Origin: Burhinus oedicnemus | Taxonomy: Eukaryota; Chordata; Aves; Charadriiformes; Burhinidae | Direction: 5' to 3' | Assembly: GCA_008921705.1 (NCBI GenBank) | Contig: VFFE01008908.1 | Span: 2,161,657 to 2,225,656, forward strand | Length of the DNA: 64,000 nt | The notes under the pieces: generated by a model | Told to the model about the DNA's origin: nothing | Seen by the model: only the letters and a program-made list of their open reading frames with translations | The model's database searches: none | Made by a program: the position numbers and the translations under genes | In this document: positions 39,301-50,800 of the stretch, piece after piece | Layout: each line of letters starts with the position of its first letter | How positions within the stretch are numbered: position 1 is the stretch's first letter

Positions 39301-40010
39301 GGAGACGGCAGATGAGCTCTACGGTGCCAGCTTGAATGAGCTTACGCTGTTGAGCATGGGGATTACTCCTATTCCTGCATGAAACATGGCAAAGAAAGCT
39401 GAATCTGTGTCAGCTGAGAAGTCAGAACTCCCAGAAACCTGTTTGCAGCTCTTGGGATGTGACCACAGTCCTCTCCTGGTATTCCCTGTGGAGCGCTCCC
39501 CGGCCCCCGGGCTGTGCTCTTACTGCAGCCCCTTCTGGGATGCCTGGGCGAGCTGGGCTGGTATTTCTCAGCCACATAGCTTTATTTTCGGGGTTATAGC
39601 AAGTTACGTAGCCTTGGCTCCCAGGAGGCTCCTTCCAGTCCCGTGTTTGTCCTGGCTGTGTTCTGGTGGGCCCAGGGGGCTCTGCCGGCAGGATGGGAAG
39701 CGCTGAGCAGCCGGGCTGAGCACCATGGCTGGGTGCCCGTGCCACGCACACGCCTGGCTTTGCCTGCCCACAGAAGCAAGTAATGCCCAGAAAAACATTC
39801 TCCATGAGCGGTCTCCACTGCAACCTTAAAAACACAAGGGATATACAAGGAGATGTATTTATAGAGACTAAGCGCTGGTACTGGGAGTGCACGAGGTGAT
39901 TAAAAAAATTCTCCTCTCTACCTTGCTTAATAAGCTGGAAAAAAGCTGGCATATTCTCAGGGACTGCAGAGAGTTTAATATCTGGCTGATGATGCTAATT
40001 TAATTACATG

Positions 40011-40024
40011 CCAGCAGGTGGTGC
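40011..40024 (+). promoter_or_regulatory. Candidate CTCF site
   Basis: CCAGCAGGTGGTGC matches the CTCF core CCASYAGRKGGCRS at 13 of 14 positions and is flanked by G and C as in strong sites. It sits mid-way through the gene-poor region, where an insulator or loop anchor would be plausible. A match this good occurs by chance now and then, so binding is unproven. Confidence 0.4.
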
Positions 40025-42218
40025 CCAAGTAGAAAAGGGAGACAATTTAATACAGTATTCTCACCCGATGTGCAGTTGCGAGTGGTGTTTCATTCCCCGG
40101 CTCGAGTCATGCTCCAGCCGTTCAGACAACATTTAGCAACTCAATATTGGCATTTTCTTCCTTTCTGCCTCATCCAGTCTCCCCAGGCAGCCCCCAAATC
40201 CTCATGGCTTGTGAGAAGGCTGGGAAATACCAGTCGATAGCAAGGAAACCAGTTTTACGTGCGCACCCAGTCCAAAGGGGCTGCTTGGTCCCACCTCAGT
40301 TGAAACTGCGGGAGGGGACAGGTCAGTCCAAACGAGCGTCTCGTGGTTGGTAGGCTGCAGTTTTTCCCAGCTGCGATCAGTGCTTCTAGAGATTTGTACC
40401 AAAAATGTGGAAAATAATGAGCTTGGGCCCTGTTGAATGTTTTATGCAGGAAAGAGAAGTGGCTCCTCTTGGCCTCCTTTTAAAAATACAAGGAAAGGGA
40501 TTTTGTGTCGTCTGCTTTCTCCTGCAAAAAAGATACGAACCTGCCCAGCTGGTTCCCACTAACAGCACAGACTAAGCAGATGCAAAGATATGGGGTTTAT
40601 GTATTCTGCAGCTCTGGCAAGTTGCTGATCTGAGTGCTTTTTGCAGGTGCTAAAACACAGAACACAGGCACTGCCTCTGCAGGGCTTGCAAGCTCTTTAA
40701 AGGAATGTACAAACCCCTGCAATTCCTTAACTTCGGTGAACAATGAGAGCTGTTTTTCTCTGGATTAGGACAGGAAACCTGTAAAGGGCGCTTTCAGGAT
40801 CCTGTTTCCCTGCATTGAAAATAGAAAGTGAAGCTTTTGCCGCTTTGCTGTGGTTGCACTGGCCCGTGCGATATGGAGATGGTTGTGCTCAGCCTTGGCT
40901 GGGCAATGGGAAAAGCAGGACGATATCCAGGCAGCACCAAGCACCTCCCAGCTGGAAGTCTGGGATGCTCAGCGGGAGGCAGCTGTGGTCTTGTTACTCC
41001 TGAAAACGAAGGCCAAGGTAACTAGGTAATGCCTAGGAGCGACTTTTTCCTCGGATCAATGGGGGCAAAGGGCCCGAGCCCCCCTGGAGCAATCTCTGCT
41101 GCAGGAGATTTTCTGCCGGTTGGAAAGCAGAGTATCTCCTCTCCCTCCTCTTGTTGAAATTCCCGACACGAGCAGACAAGCCTGATTAGAGTCAGTATAT
41201 ACTGGTCCTTTAGGAGCCGAGCAGACAGGGAAGACTGTCAGGGAAGAGATTGCTTCCACTGGTAATTTATGCAGTTATTCTCCTTTTTTTCCCCCTATGG
41301 AGAACATAAAACACCTTCTGCTAGAGAGGAGATGAGCCGCTTCAGCCGTCTGCAGAGCTCACCAAACACAGATCGCTCGGAGGCCTTAGAGGAGGTTGGG
41401 CCCTTTGCTGGCAGTGACGCTACCTGTGTATTAGCCACGTTTATCTCGTTGGAGTGGGGATCTCAGCCATTTCATCCTCTAGAGAGCTGAATAAAATAAA
41501 AGCCAGGACATCACAGGGTCTAGATTCATATCCTGGGGAGGAGGCGAGAAGGCAAGGGTATTAAATGATGAGCTTTTTTGTCTTACTCCTTGGTGAGCCG
41601 GTTTTCTGATCCTTGCTGAAAATACAGAGTGCTCTCATGGATCAAGCCTGGTTCCTGTCAGTGCTGCAGCTGGTTATGCTGCTTCTCCTGCTATGTTAAT
41701 GCTGACAGTCATGTACCACTGAGAGGCTTGCAGAAAAAATCCCACGTGTTGTGTGTTTGCACTGGGGAACCAGCGCAGGAACAGCAGAGAAAGCATATGA
41801 AGGGCTCATAGGCAATGGTTTGTGCCGCTTTACTAGCGCACAAATACAAAGAGATCCCAGGAACATAGTTTCAAAGCTCGGTGGTGAGCCTCAGCTTACC
41901 CCATGTTGTGCTCTGGACCTCACCGAAACCCCCAGTGTTCCCACCACTTGGATACTGGACAAGCCCATACGCAGCCCTGAGCATCCTCTCTAATGCAAAG
42001 TGGGCAGTGCCTAAGTGTTGCAGAAAGGCAGAGTGGTTGGGAGGCCCCAGAGAGTACCAAATTCCCCCCAGCCACAAGAATATAAGGTATGTTTCTGACG
42101 TGGGGAGATCCTTTGTTTCATGCCAGCCTGTCACAACCCATTGCAGCATGACCCTGCCCAGCTGGTCCTTGCCTTTCCCGGTCTTACGCAGCACACCTGG
42201 TTATTAAATCAGGTCTCG

Positions 42219-42276
42219 TGCTGTCCCTGCCATTGCTCAGCTGTCCATGCTGTCCCTGCCGTTGCTCAGCTGTCCG
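42219..42276 (+). repeat. Direct tandem duplication, 29 bp x 2
   Basis: Two adjacent 29 bp units (42,219-42,247 and 42,248-42,276) that start TGCTGTCCCTGCC and end TTGCTCAGCTGTCC plus one base. They differ at two positions, both A/G. It is a small minisatellite seed in the intergenic region. Confidence 0.85.
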
Positions 42277-44643
42277 TCCAGGGCACCAAACGTGTGCTCC
42301 TGCTTCAGGTGGCCCATGGCGCCCAGCAGGGGAGGGGACACCTGCTGGGTCCTCATCTTCAGATCCCCTCTCAGACACCATTGCCTGTGGTGGTAACACA
42401 CAGGCAATGCCTCCAAGGAGGTAATTTAATCGTGTCTCAGAAGGTACCCTTTCCACTCTGTTATTTCCCATAGAAACAGAGGCCAAGCGTTACTGCACAA
42501 GTCAAGACAACCGCACAGTGTGTTCAGCTTATCGGGGAGATAACATTTTATCAACATGCCAAGAGCTACAACTAATGAGGCACAGAACAGAGGAAGCCAA
42601 GTGTAGTAACTGGTACGTACCATCTTTCCAAACACTGATAGCAGTACCTTGCAGGGAAGAGCACACAAAGAACTAATGAGTAAATACGCAGGAACCAGGC
42701 AGAGCCAGCAGCATCCCTAGACATTTGGTCTATTATTAACAGACCCTACAAATTGCTGTTGTACAGTCGGTAAGAGCTTACATGGCATCTCAGTCACCTG
42801 TTTCAATGTTTACATAAAATTTAAGGCTTTCTGAACAATCGAAGACTGGACCTCGAGGGTCCCCAATTCCCAAGAGAGCTGCTGGTGGGGCCATGAGCAG
42901 GTTTCTGCTCTCAGCCTGGGTCCTTTTCTTCTCAACCTTTCCTTGGTCCTGCCAAGGGTTGCCAGCAAGTCCCTTTGTTTGTGGAAATATTAAGGACAGT
43001 GCAGATGGCCAAAGCATTCACGGGGAGCCAAATCAGTCACTGATAAAGGGGGATTAACCCATCCCAGGACACCCCACTGCCTTTGAGAGCAGACGGGCAT
43101 ACATGAGACATACTCTGGGAAACCTCTGCTTGCTTCAGCCTCTTCTCCCAGGGCTGCTCAGGAGGGGCAGGGGTTTCCCGAGGGAAAGAAGGGAGCCTCC
43201 AGCAGGGAGCAGGGGTTATTGGTGGGGCTTGGAAGTACCGGCAAGCGGAAAGCCTCAGCCCAAGAGCAGTGCGTCCTTGATAGGCAAGAGGGAAACATCT
43301 GTTTCTGTAGGAGACTCCGCTCTTGCCAAGCGCAGGAGGCTCAAGCAACAGGGAAGAAAGTGTTATGTGGGCAGAGAACTAAAATCTCTTTTATAATGCC
43401 TGCCTGGTAGAGGATAGGCTTAAAGTTTAAACATAAGGTGGCAGAGCCAAGTCAGGGAAGAAACACACCAATGAACTGTCACACCAATAAACTTCTGGGT
43501 GGGCATTTGGCTCCTCAAGGCTCCTGTTTTTTTTGTCAGTGATGTTATCTAAGAAGAAAAGAAGAAGAGCGTGATCACCCAGCTATGTCGCCTTTTTTTC
43601 TGTTTTTCTGGTTAAGATATAAATTATTTTTATTTATTACCATTGACTAAATGCTGTACTTCATTACGGGCTGCCATTTCTCACAAAGAAATAAAGCTGA
43701 GCATGAGCCATAATTTAGCAAACTCCTGCAGATTGCAGTGCTGAGGGCAATTAAGCCATGCAAAGCAGTCAGTCCCTTCACCACCCCCTCCTGCAGCAGG
43801 GCTAGGCCTGGTGTTCCATGCCAAATCTCTTCCCAGCCTCATCGGGCCAGGAATCAATGCAATCCACACTCCCCGTATCTGCTCTGCAGAGAGGTTTAGC
43901 TCCAACTTTAAAGCAAATGCGGCAGTGAAAGGAGAGCTGTAGATCTTTTCGAGGCACATTTTACCTTGTCAGTGACTATAGCATTAACGTTGGCAGCTTC
44001 CCAAGCCCTCTCGCCTTTCCAATTTAAATAAAACCAGAACAACAGCGACGCTGGAACGAAAGGCTGCTGCTGTCAGTCTCCCTGGATCGCACTCTGCTGT
44101 CAAGGGTCAGGTAACCATGCCGCTCAAATCACAACCCTCCTCCATCCCAAGGCCTCGGGTCACATTTTTGGAAAAATCCAAGGGAATCTTTGCACAATCC
44201 ATCACACCAGGACTCAGACTTTTTCTAAGGAATACATTTTGTATTAATATAACACATTTTCAGGGACTTCTTGCCCCCAGGAATTCTCGTTGAGGCCAAG
44301 AATTTATTAAGGAGTTTAAAAAAAAGAGACATTTATACCCATAGGAAGGATATCCAGAAGAATACTCAGCATACACAAGACTGCAGACTTCCAGAAAGGA
44401 TATAAACTCAGTCAAACATTAATAAACAATAAGCTGCTTTCAGTCTTTGCTGTTTCTTTCCTACGACGCCTGTTGATAGGAGGTAAAAGCTTTTGTTCAG
44501 GGAATCGGGACAGATGGTTATTGCTCCTAAAAAGAAAGAAGGAATGCCAGTTTCTGGTAAAAATTCAGATAATGTCAGAAACATTTGCAAACAAAATTTA
44601 CCTTGCTGAAAGTAATAGAAGTTATGCTTTAGAGATAGCAAAA

Positions 44644-45495
44644 ATCAGAGAATCAGAGTGGCTGAGGCTGGGAGGCAGTTCTGGAGATCACCTAGTCCCT
44701 GCTCAAAGCAGGGTCACCTACAGCAGGTTGCCCAGGACCATGTCCCGTTGGGCTTTGAACATCTGCAAGGATGGAGACACCACAACCTCTCTGGGCAACC
44801 TGTTTCAGTGTTCAACCACCCTCACAGTAAGAAAGTTGTTTCTTATGTTCAAGTGGAGTTTCCCATATTTCAGTTTGTGCCCGTTGCCTCTTGTTCTTTC
44901 ACTGGCCACCATTGAGAAGAGTCTGTTTGTGTCTTCTTTACTTCCTCCATCACGTATTTATACACACAGATAGGATCCCCCAAGCCTCCTCTTCTCCAGG
45001 CTCAGTAGTCTCAGCCCTCTCAGCCTTTCCCCATATATCAGATGCTCCAGTCCCTTTCTCATCTTTATGGCCCTTCACTGGACTCACTCCAGCATGTCCG
45101 TGTCTCTCTTGTACTGGAGAGCCCAGCACTGGACCCAGCCCTCCAGATGTGTCTAACCAGTGTGAACAGAGAGGCAGGAGCACCTCCCTTCACCTGCTAG
45201 CAATGCTCTATCTGAAGCAGTCCAGGAGACCGGTGGCCTTCTTTGCATCAAGGGGCACACTGCTGGCTCATGTTCAACTTGGTGCCCACCAGGACCCCCA
45301 GGACCTTCTCTGCTTAGCTGCTTTCCAGCCAGTCAGCACCCAGCCTGTCCTGGTGTCTGAGGTTAATCCTGCCCAGGCTCAGGACTTTGCATTTGTTGGC
45401 CCATTTCTCCAGCCTGCCGAGGTCTCTCTGGAGGGTAGCACAACCATCTGGAATACTACCACTCCTCCCACTTTTGTATTGTCTGTGAAACGCCT
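44644..45495 (-). mobile_element. CR1 LINE fragment, old and degraded
   Basis: About 850 bp, minus orientation. The 3' end is recognisable but diverged (ATCAGAGAATCAGAGTGGCT, then CTGGAGATCACCTAGTCC). Towards higher coordinates it follows the usual CR1 order: the 'hearts of the C-terminus' block near 44,780-44,900, the LEKRRL-equivalent near 44,980, the LEYCVQ-equivalent near 45,110, and NKCKVLSLGRI near 45,370. No long frame survives; frameshifts and stops are frequent. It is the most diverged of the five CR1 copies and probably the oldest. The upper boundary is approximate. Confidence 0.88.
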
Positions 45496-46289
45496 GTCCC
45501 CTCTCATGCCTTAAGCTCCCAGCAGACCAAACACCCTCCTTTTTCATCAAGGGGGGCCATACTTAATGTGACTGTGATTGGAAGAGGCTTTCAGCAAATC
45601 ACTTCTCAGGTGCTGCAGCCCTTGTTCCTCCCACGGACTCTTCAGTGTTCCCATGTTTTATCACCCCCGGTTCTCTCTGACATACCTGTCTGATGGAACG
45701 AGAAAACAAGGAAGAGAAAAAGTGTGAAGACTGTGTAAGCAGGGAGGGAATTTGGAGAGTACCTCTAATTAAGCTATTGGTGAACAAAGCCAAACACCTT
45801 TACAAAATGAAAAGATCATCTGTGAAGCTGGCACTGAATCCAGCTTCTAAAATTAGTCCAGAGAGGAAAGACTGATGGATAAAACACCAGCCAAGGAAAA
45901 GCTGTTAATTGCCAGGACAGGCAGCTGCTTTCTCTGCACTGCGAGCATTAACTGTGGTTAGAGACAGGAAGAGTTGGATTAAGGGTACCAGAGATGATGT
46001 GAACCACCATCCTTGAACTGAGATCCCAGGAGGACCAAAAGACCTGGAGGTGAATTAATAACAACAAAAGGTCTTTCAGCCTGCTGGGCCACCTCCTGCT
46101 TTGATGAGGCTTAGGAAAACCAAGGACACTTACAATTAAGATTAAAGACACAGCCATGGAAGATGAGTTGTTTTGCACAGCACTCAAACAAGTATCTTCT
46201 TGGACCATCATTTCCAAAACTTGACTGTGAGATAAACTCATGCTGCTCTTCTAGGATTTGGCAATGCAGCTGCTTCCAGTACACGCAAG

Positions 46290-46320
46290 ATGACTAAGGA
46301 GACTAAGGAGACTAATGACT
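46290..46320 (+). repeat. Short GACTAAGGA tandem repeat
   Basis: About three consecutive units of GACTAAGGA or GACTAATGA type within 30 bp. It is a minor simple repeat. Confidence 0.65.
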
Positions 46321-47792
46321 TGCATGTCAAACCTAATGCTCACAAGGGAAATGGATGGACTGCTGTCATCTTCTACTAATTTATTATTATTTTGCCCAGC
46401 CCAGAACCAGGGAGAAGAGCTGATTATTCCCTACTCTGACCCTGCATGGACCTGTTTACCACCAGGGTCAGCATTAATTCCAGTTTCTGGAAGCAGCAGT
46501 AGCCTTATATCTAACCATTAATTAAGGGTAGGATGTGTTTGTCCTGTGTTTTCCACAGATACCACTGAAGTTCTGGGCTGTATGACTGAACCTGAGATAA
46601 AGCTTGTTGCTGGCCTGCTCTTCACAAGTAGACCATGCTGCAGGGACCAACATCAGCAGTACCAGGTGGGTGGAGTAGAATCATAGCCTATGCTTGTAGC
46701 TTCTGGCCAGAGCAACCAAAAATTAGCTGCTTCTTTCCTCAGGCAGGGTATATCAGCACTCAGGGAATGCTGAGCTACCGACTGGTCCACACCTTAGTCA
46801 CGCTGCAGGAAGGCTCAGCAATACCAGTTCTTCAGGATGAAGAGTGAGATTGCAAGCCAGCTCAGTGAAGGCTTCCAGTTACAGTAGCCAAAGGATGAAA
46901 CCTATATACTAACCTTCCTACAGGTCATTAAGTAAAGATAAATGCCATGCAATTATGAATATATCTGATATTTATTATAATGGCACTGATCATAATGAAT
47001 TAAGTCAGTGTTTAGGTGAGTTATTTCCATAGGTAATTTAGTGTAAGTTAAATTTTCCTTTACCAAATCTGTTTTAGAGCCCATAACTTTATCTTAAATG
47101 CATGATGTATCGCTTAATGACAGCTTTTGGCTGTGCATTAGTGAACTCCAGTTGATATAATATTTCTTCCAGATAATTTTCCTAGTAAAGGAAATACAGC
47201 ATTTGTACACAATTTCATGCCAGCTCTTGAGAGAGGGCCTAAGGGTGAAAGTATAGGTATATATTTATCTACAAAGGAGATAAAGGTGAATATTTGCAGA
47301 CACTTTAGAGGCATTTCCCCAGCACTGCCTCTGCTTTCACGTGGTCAAGGACCAGTGGATTAAAGACCATGGCTGTATAACTGGGCTGAAGGTAATTCTC
47401 CATCAATGGCAGTGGCAGTGGTGCTCATATGCTCTTTTCTGAAATGTAACCGCCACAGAGCGAAACCATGAGGATGATACTATGTCTAACAGAGTTTAGG
47501 AGAGGCTGAGAGAAGGACAGGGTTGTGTGACCTTCAGAAAACAGAATTAGTTCAAGATTAGTGACCTTACAGCCATCTTCAGTGTAATTAAACTGCGATC
47601 AAAAGAGACCTCAAGAAGTGATGTAATACTTAAAGTATATCATTGAAAAAATGACCTCTCTTGCTGACTACTGAACTTGGTGAGACAGGCCACAAACACC
47701 AGCTAGGAGCTAGCTATGGTATGGAATTGAAAATTAAAACATAAAAGTGAGAGTCTTCAAAGAATAATGAAGAGGACATTTGGAATGCGCAA

Positions 47793-47836
47793 GTGCAGAG
47801 TACGTGCAGAGTACGTGCAGAGTACATGCAGAGCAA
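47793..47836 (+). repeat. 11 bp tandem repeat, about four units
   Basis: Three perfect copies of GTGCAGAGTAC (47,793-47,825) followed by a diverged fourth that starts ATGCAGAGCA. It falls in otherwise unremarkable intergenic DNA. Confidence 0.85.
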
Positions 47837-50800
47837 GGGCTTCAGAAGTCCTCGGAGGGCCTTTCTTGGACTGCATAGAGAAGAAAAGGCCCTTTCCCTG
47901 TCTCCTGCACACCAATATTTAAGAATACTGATTTGGTTGAACATTTTCTAATGCACTTCAATTTCTTTCCTATCAAGAAAGAAATGTAGTTTAAAAGGAC
48001 TGCTCAGCTGCAAAGGTCTTCTTACAAAGAGATCTAAAATTTAATCTTTTTGGAGGAAAAAAATTAAGCTTTTTAGCCTCTGAAGTTACTTTCTAAATCA
48101 GTGCTGGACCTCCAAATGAAGCTCACGGAGCTAAGATTTGTACTTGCTGCTGAGCAGCAAATGCCAGCAAGGTAATGCATTTTGTTAGGCCCTGATGACA
48201 AGAACAATCTATTAGGAAAGCCGGGAAGGTCAAATGTGACATAATGAAACCTCCCAGCATGTCATCTTTTTGCAGCCATAATGCTTCTTTCTGCTTCTGT
48301 GCCGGGGATCAGACACGCGGTGGTGTGCCCGGCGGGGACAGTGCTTGTGTAATGTATTCGGAGATGGTGTCGGCCAATCTCGACTCCGCAGGGAGCTGCA
48401 AGTCCCCTTTCTGTAGTGTCTAATGAATAATAGATATGATGAAAAACGTGCTTCAAAAATTGATCATGACCATGCTCTGCACTTTGGGGTGGCCAGCCCA
48501 GAGGTCGGGTTCAGATGTTTTACCTGTTTGTTTGACTGCCAGCAAGGCGTCCTCTGGCGCTCTCTGCCTTGGGCAGGTGGGATGCTGTGGCTGAATTTTG
48601 TGCCTCTGAGCTGCTCCTCCTTCCCTGTACCTGAGCTTTTCAAGGTATCTCAAACCTTTTGCAAAAGAGAATTACAGCGTCTTGCCGTTAATTTGTGTAA
48701 GTTCATACGAAGCTCCTGATACCATAATGCCTTTATGGAATCATGCTAGTCTTACACAGAAAGCTTATTTCATTAAAAAACCTACATGGGCAATACAACA
48801 AAGATCTTCTACGTGGCTTGAGTTCTCGCTTTGACTTTTTTGCAGAACCACGGTCTCAGTACATCCCTGAGCACGGCTGAGATACAGGCTTAGCAGCAAG
48901 GGAGCGCATTGTGATGGAGCTACACCGTCAGTATGGAGTCAGATCTACTTTATCACTGCCCTGATGAACCTGCATTAGCTGTGCTGTTTATTGGAGATGC
49001 GTATCCAAAACAGATATTTCAATACAAAGACCACTGGTCACTGTGGCAGTGGTCTGCACTGCTTCTCTGCAAAATGGTTCACAAGTGATTTCTTTACAAA
49101 AATCTCCCTACCTTCTCAATGAAATCCTCTCTCTGAAACAAGCAAGGAGGTTTCTACACTGTGGGCCACCATCGTGGTCAGGTCCTGATTGACCCTGGGT
49201 GTAAAAACTAGGATGACTGGACGGTAAAACAAATGAACAGTTTTTAACAGTATAAAACATTTTGAGTTTGCTGCAAGCCAGAGCTCGGCATGTTTAATGA
49301 AGGTGTGCGAGCTTGAAAAAGGCTAATCTTTGCTGCTGAGGCTAATTTTTGCTGGTTTATTAGATAATACAGTAAAAGACAGACTGAGATTCCCTTTTTC
49401 CCATTTTCTTTTCCTTGTCACCAGCATTGGGGGGAGGGGGGCAGATAAAAGCCCTTCACATGAAATCATCTTAATGAAGGACCAGAATTGGTACAATTAA
49501 CCGGAGGCACAGCTATACACCTCGCTGCACATGCCCAGGTCCCACTCTCCATTTCCCCAGCACGAATATTTCCAGAATGACTGCTTGGGCTAAAGTTCAT
49601 AATTAAAGCTGTAAATCTTGGCTCACTGCTAAATTTGCCTGCACGCAGAGAGAGAGTAGGAGGGAAAAGGAGGAGAGTCTATCTCCCTCCCAGGAACCCT
49701 TGTTTACTAGTATTTTGTAGGTTTTCTTATGCTGATGGTGCTTATCAGGCTTGCAAAGAGACAGGTACTGAGAGCATCCCTATATGGAGAGGTTTTGGGG
49801 ACCTGACAACCATTAGCAGTGCCAACTGGTTTCCCTTTTGCAGCAGAGCCCTGCAATACAGAAATATCGGTGGAGCCAGATGTCTTCACACAGGGTTCCC
49901 AAGCCGGCAGCGAGATTTAGGGGTTGATCAGGGACGTCCTGTTGCCACGAAGCACAGACAAAAGCTTCAAAGTGAAAGACTTCGCTGTGCAATGAATCAT
50001 CCCCATGGCCGCTCTTAGAGCAGCACCCTGGGAAGAGCCGGGGAGCAGCGAGTCTCCTTGAGAGACCTGATCCCTTAGGAGGTCGGGGGATACTCGTGAA
50101 TGATTGTGGTTTAACTACAACGAATAATCTGCTGCCCGTAATTAATAGCTGCAGTGGCATGTGTTTTCAGCACAAAACTGGTGAGCAAATCCTTGCTTTC
50201 TTCATTCTGCAGCATGTACTGGGAGTAGACGGAACACAGCTCCTGCCAGGGATGGTCCTGCTCGCCCGTTGTATGACCCAGCACATTCCCTGCAGCGGGC
50301 AGGGCTCTCAGCAGCCCTGCAAATCCTCCTCTGGAAGTACCTTGACACGTCCCCGTTATTGACAAAATGAAGTACCGCCATGGATACTAGCAGCTAGTGC
50401 TTACCACATTTGAGGGTATAATACACCTTCTGATAGACCACCTGAATTTTAGATTTTTTTTTTTTCCAGAGGAAATGGCATATCTAATTTACCAGAAACT
50501 ATGATCTTCTGTCACATACTTTTGATGGGGTTGCTTGTATGCAAATCCCTCCTTATCGTTTGTCCATAATCTGTCTAAATGTGGCAGAATAAGGTTTTAT
50601 TAATAATGTTTGCATGCCCATGGCACGGGGCTGAGTCACCGCTTGCAGTACACAAAGCAAGACAAAGCTGTAGAGCATGTCTATTAATAAACATGATAAA
50701 TGCATACCTTTGTGAGTAAAAGTTGCACGTCTCTGCCGAAGAGACAGCCCTTTGTTGAAATAGTGATTTATTGCTATTAAAATTGTGTGATTAGCCAAGC

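Larger units (their letters stand above)
17849..44643. other. Intergenic, 27 kb with no supported gene
   Basis: The largest repeat-poor block of the window. Open frames here reach at most 176 codons (39,422-39,952, minus) and sit in GC-richer stretches, with no domain, no signal peptide pattern and no homology that I recognise. Contents noted: the 29 bp tandem duplication at 42,219, a T15 run at 36,347 and the CTCF-like motif at 40,011. AT-rich segments such as 24,060-24,800 and 26,300-26,900 read like candidate conserved non-coding DNA, but I cannot test conservation. Confidence 0.6.

Noticed and set aside
39422..39952. 176-codon open frame on the minus strand, with overlapping plus-strand frames
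   Set aside because: GC-rich stretch where stops are rare. No domain, no splice context and no recognisable similarity, and several frames on both strands are open at once.
44891..45514. 207-codon plus-strand frame
   Set aside because: Antisense reading of a degraded CR1 fragment; not a gene.
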